DNA of 5,904 nucleotides, taken from contig CAIUQV010000140.1 of the NCBI GenBank assembly GCA_903901375.1, positions 1-5,904 on the forward strand, written 5' to 3'. A program made the translations under genes and the position numbers. The stretch comes from an uncultured Ignavibacteriota bacterium (GTDB lineage: Bacteria > Bacteroidota > Ignavibacteria > Tepidaquicellales > Tepidaquicellaceae). Below are positions 1 to 3,716 of the stretch, piece by piece; the first letter of the stretch is position 1; every line of letters starts with the position of its first letter. The notes beneath the pieces are model-generated. The model searched no databases, was not told where the DNA came from, and saw nothing but the letters and a program-made list of their open reading frames with translations.

Positions 1-915
1 AACGATATCAGAACTTTAAATGTAGCAGGTAACAGAAAGAGCGATAACAAGGAAATAGAGAAAACTGTGTATAAATTTTTATCGGAGAATCTTAAAATCA
101 GGGACAGGGAATTACCAATAATGTCTGATGAACAACTGCTGTTTGAAAAGAATATAGAAGAAATTAAAAAAGACAAGCAATCAGGTTCATTAACTATGAC
201 ATCAAAGCTTCATAATGCCATTTTAAATTATTTGAAAGATTCAGAAGAAGATATTACAATGCTCAATAATAATTTAAGAAGAAACCTGAACGACTTCAGG
301 AACAGTGATACAGAGAACATGGTATTGATGAGAGATTTTGTAAATTCATTTTTGATATTAATCTCGGATAGGAATACCGGCAGTAAAAGCAAATATCTGA
401 AATTCCTTACAGACTTCAAAAAGGCAAATGATAATGTCAGCAGGAAAACTGTAAGGAAGGCATTAAGAAAAATAGATTTTAAAGATAAAACAATAGTGCT
501 ATTCAGTAACAGTACAACGGTAGTTTTATTGTTTCAGGAACTTGCAACACAAAATATATATCCGTCTGTTATACAATGCAAGTCGGGTCCCGAAAATGAA
601 GGAATGATACAGGCAAGAAGTCTGAGGAAGAACGGGTTTAAAGTTAAAGTAGTAAATGATGAAGATGTGGTTAAGCACTTAAAGAGCGTTGATTTTCTTC
701 TACTGGGCTGCGACGGATACAACGACGAAGTTTTTATAAACAAAAGAGGTTCTTTCTTTCAGGTAATAAAATTCAATATAAATAAAAAGCCAGTGTACGT
801 ACTTAGCGACAGCAGAAAGTACTGCAAAGAACTACATAAGATTAAGACATATGCAAATTCAATGTTTGAACTGATACCACTGAAGAGAGTAACCAAAATG
901 ATAACAGAAAAGTAA
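1..915 (+). CDS. IF-2B (eIF2B/MtnA/R15P isomerase-like) domain protein, 5'-partial, apparently fused to a cpYpsA-like domain
   Basis: The frame is open from base 1 with no ATG, GTG or TTG before the GTG at 67, so the gene probably starts outside the window. Residues decoded from about 10-90 (IRTLNVAGNR, then a helix ending YKFLSENL) resemble the C-terminal end of the cpYpsA/putative molybdenum carrier family (SLOG-like nucleotide-binding fold). From ATG 121 an IF-2B domain follows. Counting from GTG 67, I see IKKDKQSGS (34-41), LFSNSTTV (145-152), SGPENEG (173-179), LLGCDGYND (212-220), INKRGS (224-229), PVYVLSDSRKY (242-252) and the end FELIPLKRVTKMITEK. In this family the Asp and Asn-Lys sites belong to the sugar-phosphate pocket and are kept (D216, N225, K226). 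The catalytic Cys is Ser147, and the Arg of the (S/T)RP motif is Gly. This fits a ligand-binding or regulatory homologue better than an active MtnA or ribose-1,5-bisphosphate isomerase. A separate start at ATG 121 is possible: AGGGA lies 10 nt upstream. Tandem TAATAA stops end the gene. Confidence 0.8.
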   Translation, partial: NDIRTLNVAGNRKSDNKEIEKTVYKFLSENLKIRDRELPIMSDEQLLFEKNIEEIKKDKQSGSLTMTSKLHNAILNYLKDSEEDITMLNNNLRRNLNDFRNSDTENMVLMRDFVNSFLILISDRNTGSKSKYLKFLTDFKKANDNVSRKTVRKALRKIDFKDKTIVLFSNSTTVVLLFQELATQNIYPSVIQCKSGPENEGMIQARSLRKNGFKVKVVNDEDVVKHLKSVDFLLLGCDGYNDEVFINKRGSFFQVIKFNINKKPVYVLSDSRKYCKELHKIKTYANSMFELIPLKRVTKMITEK

Positions 916-934
916 TAATAAAGAATTAAATGCA

Positions 935-990
935 GCAGCGGAACCGTACACGGTTTATTTAGATTTCCGCCAAATAAGCAATTCCGCTGC
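935..990. terminator. Inverted repeat between convergent genes, possible bidirectional terminator
   Basis: GCAGCGGAA (935-943) is the exact reverse complement of TTCCGCTGC (982-990). Inside it, CCG-TACA-CGG (944-953) can form a small inner hairpin. A second TTCCGC at 965-970 can also pair with GCGGAA (938-943), so two alternative stems exist. The element lies between the stop of the IF-2B gene (915) and the stop of the convergent gene (1024), where a shared terminator would be expected. No good U-tract follows on the + strand, and only a moderately T-rich stretch follows on the - strand, so termination is inferred from position and structure. Confidence 0.4.
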
Positions 991-1023
991 AGACTCCAAG
1001 AACAAGTTTATTGATTGAATAAT

Positions 1024-1746
1024 TTATTTCAGTTGCACTTCAAGTGACTGAGTTTCTGACCATTCAAATTTATTCACATCACTATTAAATTTAACCAGAG
1101 CAAAAAATACAACAGCATAAGAATATTTCTTTATAGAATCCTTGTATAGCTCGTCAAATTTAATTTCATAACGCTGATATGCTTCAGCTGATTCTTCAGA
1201 AACGTTTATTTCAAAAGAGTTAATTTTGAATTCAGGAAATTCACCGGGATTATTCTTCCTGCCAAGATATACGATAAAATATGCAGTATACGGCAAATCA
1301 AGAATTCTGCATTTATCGCGGTGTACTCTCATCTCAGCATAGACGGAATCGGCTGTTAATCCGATTGATTTTTTGCCGAGCTTTGTACAGAACTTTCTGA
1401 ACTTATGCGGAACAGTATTTTGTTTTGGAGTAATTACATTTCCAAGATTCAGTCCTTCAGAAGTAGCGGCTCCTGAATTTGCTTTCATAATTCTGGAAAA
1501 TTTATTTGCTCCAACGGGTTTCATTTTATCCCATATACCATAGAGGAGTTCCTCTTTTTTAATGACCTTAGACAATTCTTCTGAAACTTTGAACCTGAAC
1601 CTTGATTTCAGGCAGCCGGGAGAATAACTAATGTTTATAAATTCCGGTACCTGACCTACGACAGTTTCACCGTTGACTTTTCTGTAGATTTTATCACCTA
1701 CTTTTCCTCTGATGGAGCCTGCGGCTCCAGGTTTTACGAATCCCAT
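1024..1746 (-). CDS. Hypothetical protein, 240 aa, with N-terminal GKVGD motif
   Basis: The protein is soluble, basic at the N-terminus, and has no signal peptide or membrane segment. It begins MGFVKPGAAGSIRGKVGDKI, then YRKVNGETVVGQVPEF. The glycine-rich 'GK.G....R..NG..V...P' opening recalls a loosely defined group of Bacteroidota proteins of 200-250 residues with similar N-termini (DUF6266-like); this is a memory-based resemblance. Residues 45-95 look helical and contain IWDKMKPVGANKFSRIMKAN, which also fits that layout. The second half (about 130-240) alternates short hydrophobic strands (YTAYFIVYLG, YAVVFFALVKF) and is probably a beta-rich domain. Three Cys (45, 120, 146) do not form an obvious metal site. 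The ATG at 1746 is the natural start; the A/T-rich leader has no Shine-Dalgarno, as is common in this phylum. The function is unknown. The structured DNA at 1782-1901 lies directly upstream and may control it. Confidence 0.75.
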   Translation of the reverse strand: MGFVKPGAAGSIRGKVGDKIYRKVNGETVVGQVPEFINISYSPGCLKSRFRFKVSEELSKVIKKEELLYGIWDKMKPVGANKFSRIMKANSGAATSEGLNLGNVITPKQNTVPHKFRKFCTKLGKKSIGLTADSVYAEMRVHRDKCRILDLPYTAYFIVYLGRKNNPGEFPEFKINSFEINVSEESAEAYQRYEIKFDELYKDSIKKYSYAVVFFALVKFNSDVNKFEWSETQSLEVQLK

Positions 1747-1781
1747 AATGTTGTTTTTAATTTAGTTTAACAAAAAGTGTA

Positions 1782-1796
1782 TTTATTCTGAATAAA
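1782..1796. promoter_or_regulatory. 15-bp perfect palindrome, operator-like
   Basis: TTTATTC (1782-1788) and GAATAAA (1790-1796) are exact reverse complements around a single central T. The site lies 36-50 bp upstream of the start codon of the 240-residue hypothetical gene on the - strand, where a promoter or repressor site would be expected. No T-run follows, and a 1-nt loop is sterically impossible for RNA without opening the stem, so a dimeric protein-binding site is more likely than a hairpin. Function is inferred from symmetry and position only. Confidence 0.35.
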
Positions 1797-1826
1797 GGTT
1801 TCATGCTAAATAAGACAGAGATCAGA

Positions 1827-1841
1827 CCGGGATAAACCCGG
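1827..1841. repeat. GC-rich hairpin (CCGGG-ATAAA-CCCGG)
   Basis: Five G/C pairs close a 5-nt ATAAA loop in an otherwise A/T-rich intergenic stretch. No U-tract follows on either strand, so it is not a convincing intrinsic terminator. It stands directly beside the GGTTAA/TTAACC palindrome and the CGATGG array and may belong to the same regulatory region, or it may limit read-through from the doubtful small ORF at 1913-2113. Confidence 0.35.
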
Positions 1842-1845
1842 GTTA

Positions 1846-1859
1846 GGTTAAGTTTAACC
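1846..1859. promoter_or_regulatory. GGTTAA-GT-TTAACC palindrome
   Basis: Two perfect 6-bp arms with a 2-bp spacer give a 14-bp operator-like palindrome. Its right arm overlaps the first unit of the 11-bp repeat array by two bases (CC at 1858-1859), which suggests the two are parts of one element. It lies about 100-113 bp upstream of the start codon of the gene at 1024-1746 (-). No binding protein can be named. Confidence 0.35.
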
Positions 1860-1901
1860 GATGGAAAACCGATGGGAAGGCGATGGGAGAACGATGGCAT
1901 A
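1858..1901. repeat. Four tandem 11-bp repeats with CGATGG core
   Basis: The core CGATGG occurs at 1859-1864, 1870-1875, 1881-1886 and 1892-1897, exactly 11 bp apart. The four units are CCGATGGAAAA, CCGATGGGAAG, GCGATGGGAGA and ACGATGGCATA. The core is invariant while the 5-bp linker varies (purine-rich in the first three). An 11-bp step is about one helical turn, so all cores face the same side of the DNA, as in iteron-like or cooperative binding arrays. Eleven is not a multiple of three, so this is not a coding repeat. A simple slippage microsatellite remains possible, though variable linkers with fixed cores argue somewhat against that. Confidence 0.6.
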
Positions 1902-1912
1902 TTAATGAATGA

Positions 1913-2113
1913 TTAAGGCAGGTTTTGAAGAAAGTTTGTTAGAGAGGTATTTATGCACTTTATCATATTATACATATTTGCAGTCATTTCCATAAAACAT
2001 TGTATTTCACCCCCTTGCACAGCAAAATATTTGTAAATTTGTTCTATATACATTAAACTATCAAAGTAAGAGTTTTTGCCATTTAAATTAATTATATCTG
2101 TTTCCTCTTCCAT
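1913..2113 (-). CDS. Doubtful small ORF, 66 aa
   Basis: An ATG-started frame on the - strand encodes 66 residues (MEEETDIINLNGKNSYFDSL at the start, ending TNFLQNLP). The composition is protein-like: an acidic start, a possible amphipathic helix (MYIEQIYKYF) and three Met-rich turns (CFMEMTANMYNM). There is no signal peptide, no recognised domain and no clear Shine-Dalgarno. It lies 166 bp upstream of the 240-residue hypothetical gene in the same direction. One segment of it (TGCACAGCA, 2015-2023) is shared with the nearby non-coding module at 2192-2200, which weakens the coding case. It may be real, a remnant, or chance. Confidence 0.25.
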   Translation of the reverse strand: MEEETDIINLNGKNSYFDSLMYIEQIYKYFAVQGGEIQCFMEMTANMYNMIKCINTSLTNFLQNLP

Positions 2114-2163
2114 ATAAGAAACAATTCCGAAGGTGATTTCCCATGCATTATTTAATTAAAATG

Positions 2164-2220
2164 TGTTTGCAAAATCCCCCCTCTACTATAATGCACAGCA
2201 CATTTGATATTTTTGCCATA
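2164..2220 (+). promoter_or_regulatory. Promoter-like module 1 for the lipoprotein gene
   Basis: TTTGCA (2164-2169) is followed after 17 bp by a perfect TATAAT (2187-2192), a sigma70-like arrangement. The spacer contains AAAATCCC and CCCTCTAC. Downstream is TTTTGCCATA (2211-2220). The same landmarks recur in order at 2236-2293, so this is one of two diverged copies. A TAnnTTTG match (2208-2215), the Bacteroidota -7 consensus, also lies here, but no matching TTTG is found 19 bp upstream. The start site and use are inferred. Confidence 0.4.
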
Positions 2221-2235
2221 CTTTTTGAAAAATAA

Positions 2236-2293
2236 TTTGTTGAAAAAATCCCTCTACATATAAACTTCGCAAAAGTACGTGCATTTTGCCATA
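2236..2293 (+). promoter_or_regulatory. Promoter-like module 2 with GCAAAA-N9-TTTTGC operator
   Basis: TTGTTG (2237-2242), a 16-bp spacer containing AAAATCCC and CCCTCTAC, and TATAAA (2259-2264) repeat the plan of module 1. Downstream, GCAAAA (2269-2274) and TTTTGC (2284-2289) form a 21-bp inverted repeat that would cover the expected transcription start, and the module ends in the same TTTTGCCATA (2284-2293). This placement suits a repressor site. The likely target is the lipoprotein gene starting at 2404, giving a leader of roughly 130 nt from this module. Confidence 0.35.
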
Positions 2294-2403
2294 GAATCGT
2301 GAAAATAATTATACCCCCATATTATAATACTTCTCAAAAATGCGAATTTGAACGTGCGGAAATCAGAAAAAACTATATAATGTACGAGTTTGTTAAAGGA
2401 TCT

Positions 2404-2862
2404 ATGAAGTATATAATGTACATATTGATAATTTCAGGGATGATTTGGGCAGAGTCCTGTTCAAAAAGTCCTGTAGAGAATCCGGCAACGAGCAACTATC
2501 TTTTGTATCAGAAACCCGGACTGATTGACAGCATAACCGGGACCTGTTCAACGTACTTAATAAGGAATTTTACACTGGACACTATAAATTTCAACGGGTA
2601 TAGCAAGGGAATACTGGAAAGGAACTCGTATACAGACGGTGATCTTTCGGAAATAGCAATTTACTATTTGAATGCAGACACTGCGGTAAACGTGATAAAA
2701 CTCGAAGGAAAGGAGCAAATAAATTCTCAAAGCATTATTGAATTCACAGCACCCGAAAGAAAAGAAACTTATTATTTAAGGATGAAATTATACTCAAGTG
2801 TGTGTACGGGTCAATACTTTTACCTTAAACTCCGTAACCTGAAGATATACGGAGTGAGGTGA
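2404..2862 (+). CDS. Small putative lipoprotein, 152 aa, function unknown
   Basis: The frame is open from a GTG at 2299, but those extra 35 residues are polar and unlike a leader. Starting at ATG 2404 gives a textbook export signal: MKYIMYILIISGMIWAESC, with a short hydrophobic core and Cys19 as the probable lipidated residue. The lipobox (AESC) is imperfect at -2. AAAGGA sits 3 nt before this ATG, rather close; ATG 2380 and ATG 2419 are alternatives. After the signal comes a low-complexity linker (SKSPVENPATS), then a compact domain of about 120 residues with alternating strands (TYLIRNFTLDTINFNG, SEIAIYYLN, TYYLRMKLYSSVC, YFYLKLRNLKIYGVR). Two further Cys (48 and 134) could form a disulfide across the sheet. 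The expected location is the outer membrane or periplasmic face. I do not recognise the family. The TGA stop directly abuts the stop of the convergent methyltransferase gene. Confidence 0.7.
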   Translation: MKYIMYILIISGMIWAESCSKSPVENPATSNYLLYQKPGLIDSITGTCSTYLIRNFTLDTINFNGYSKGILERNSYTDGDLSEIAIYYLNADTAVNVIKLEGKEQINSQSIIEFTAPERKETYYLRMKLYSSVCTGQYFYLKLRNLKIYGVR

Positions 2863-3585
2863 CTATTCGTCTATTATAAATGAATTTAATTTAAAGAAAA
2901 GAGTATTAACTGTTTTAGCAAGGAATTTATAATCTTTTTCAGCCAAAAAACTTACTATTTCAGATTTTGACAAATTATTAACATCAAATTTCAAATCTTC
3001 AATTAGAATAATTTTAGGCTTATATTTACTCCAGTCATTTGAAATTAACACATCAAAATCAAGTGATTCAACATCTATTGAATAAAAATCAATTTCCTTA
3101 ACATCATCCGGTAGATACTTATCCAATACTTCCTTCAAAGTATACGTCTCTATATCCCTTTCGAATAATATTTTATAACCGTCTTTTCCATTCCTTTCTG
3201 CGGCCAGTTCTTCAGAAAATGTATTTAAAGCTGGTTCATTAAATGCAAAATACTTAAGTGAGTGCTTTTTTGAAGCAATTGGAACTTCAACATTAATATC
3301 CCTTGGCCTTTGTTTATCGAACTTATTCATACTATCCGGCATAGCATCAATATTTATACCTCTCCAGCCTCGTTTATAAAAATAATAAGTATTGGAAAAT
3401 CTTGTAGGGTGAAAAGCTCCAACATCGACAAAGAAACCTGATTTCTTATCATTGAAGATACGTCTTAAAATCATATCCTCGCCTTCCTGTGAATATGCTG
3501 AAGTAGCAAATTTAGTTAAAACTTCCTTAGAAAAATTCGCAATTTGTCTTCTTTTATCTAACGATATTATTTCTTTTATCGACAT
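2863..3585 (-). CDS. FkbM family SAM-dependent methyltransferase
   Basis: This is an FkbM-type (Methyltransf_21) enzyme, expected to transfer a methyl group from S-adenosylmethionine to a hydroxyl of a sugar or natural product; the substrate cannot be read from the sequence. Counting from ATG 3585 (240 aa), the motifs are SQEGED (32-37), the SAM-binding loop FFVDVGAFHP (51-60) followed by SNTYYFYKRGWRG, the acidic end of strand 2 in NIDAMP (78-83), the family signature IDFYSIDVESLDFDVL (165-180) and KIILIED (191-197). The usual DVEG is DVES here. A frame extension to ATG 3684 would add 33 residues that include a hydrophobic stretch. However, that start lies inside the terminator hairpin of the upstream gene, so I prefer 3585, where MSIKEI begins a normal N-terminus. 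ATG 3648 or 3612 would add a possible membrane anchor. No Shine-Dalgarno is present. FkbM genes often sit in surface-glycan loci, but no glycosyltransferase is visible here. Confidence 0.88.
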   Translation of the reverse strand: MSIKEIISLDKRRQIANFSKEVLTKFATSAYSQEGEDMILRRIFNDKKSGFFVDVGAFHPTRFSNTYYFYKRGWRGINIDAMPDSMNKFDKQRPRDINVEVPIASKKHSLKYFAFNEPALNTFSEELAAERNGKDGYKILFERDIETYTLKEVLDKYLPDDVKEIDFYSIDVESLDFDVLISNDWSKYKPKIILIEDLKFDVNNLSKSEIVSFLAEKDYKFLAKTVNTLFFKLNSFIIDE

Positions 3586-3658
3586 GTTTTTAAATTTTAT
3601 CAAAAATATCATAATTATAATCAATCTACTATATAAAAAGTAAAACATATAAATCCAT

Positions 3659-3694
3659 AAAACATCAAATGCGCTTTCGCGCATTTGATGTTTT
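3659..3694 (-). terminator. Strong intrinsic terminator of the T9SS protein gene
   Basis: A perfect 16-bp stem pairs 3659-3674 with 3679-3694. On the - strand the loop is GAAA, a stable GNRA tetraloop closed by GCGC/GCGC, and the stem ends in TTTT. It begins 22 nt after the TAA of the gene at 3717-5813 and ends 73 nt before the methyltransferase start at 3585. The stem's A-run and T-run arms make it nearly symmetric, so it could also work on the + strand. It implies that the methyltransferase has its own promoter in 3586-3658. Confidence 0.85.
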
Positions 3695-3716
3695 GTGAAA
3701 GTATATTAAACCTTTA

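Larger units (their letters stand above)
1747..2403. other. Long structured intergenic region
   Basis: About 650 bases lie between divergent genes: the 240-residue hypothetical gene to the left and the lipoprotein gene to the right. The left part holds the palindromes, hairpin and CGATGG array. The middle holds only the doubtful 66-codon ORF. The right part holds two promoter-like modules. I found no tRNA, no recognisable riboswitch, no transposon ends and no terminator with a U-tract here. The region is A/T-rich with isolated C-runs (2009-2013 and 2176-2181). Confidence 0.6.

Noticed and set aside
228..743. Two reverse-strand ORFs of 63 and 69 codons opposite the IF-2B gene
   Set aside because: They lie antisense within a convincingly coding frame, have no recognisable domain, and their composition fits shadow translation.
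1858..1901. CGATGG array as a CRISPR or as a coding repeat
   Set aside because: The units are 11 bp, far too short for CRISPR repeat plus spacer, and 11 is not a multiple of three.
2151..2160. TTTAATTAAA palindrome before promoter-like module 1
   Set aside because: Short, purely A/T and expected by chance at this base composition.
2299..2403. GTG-started 35-residue extension of the lipoprotein
   Set aside because: It would bury the signal peptide behind a polar segment; ATG 2404 gives a normal lipoprotein signal and has AAAGGA nearby.
3601..3608. TATTTTTG on the - strand, matching the Bacteroidota -7 consensus, upstream of the methyltransferase
   Set aside because: No TTTG box is found at the expected 19-bp spacing and the motif is easily met by chance in this A/T-rich stretch; a promoter must lie nearby but I cannot fix it.
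3452..3643. Forward-strand ORF of 63 codons opposite the methyltransferase
   Set aside because: It is antisense to conserved FkbM sequence and its hydrophobic end simply mirrors A/T-rich DNA.
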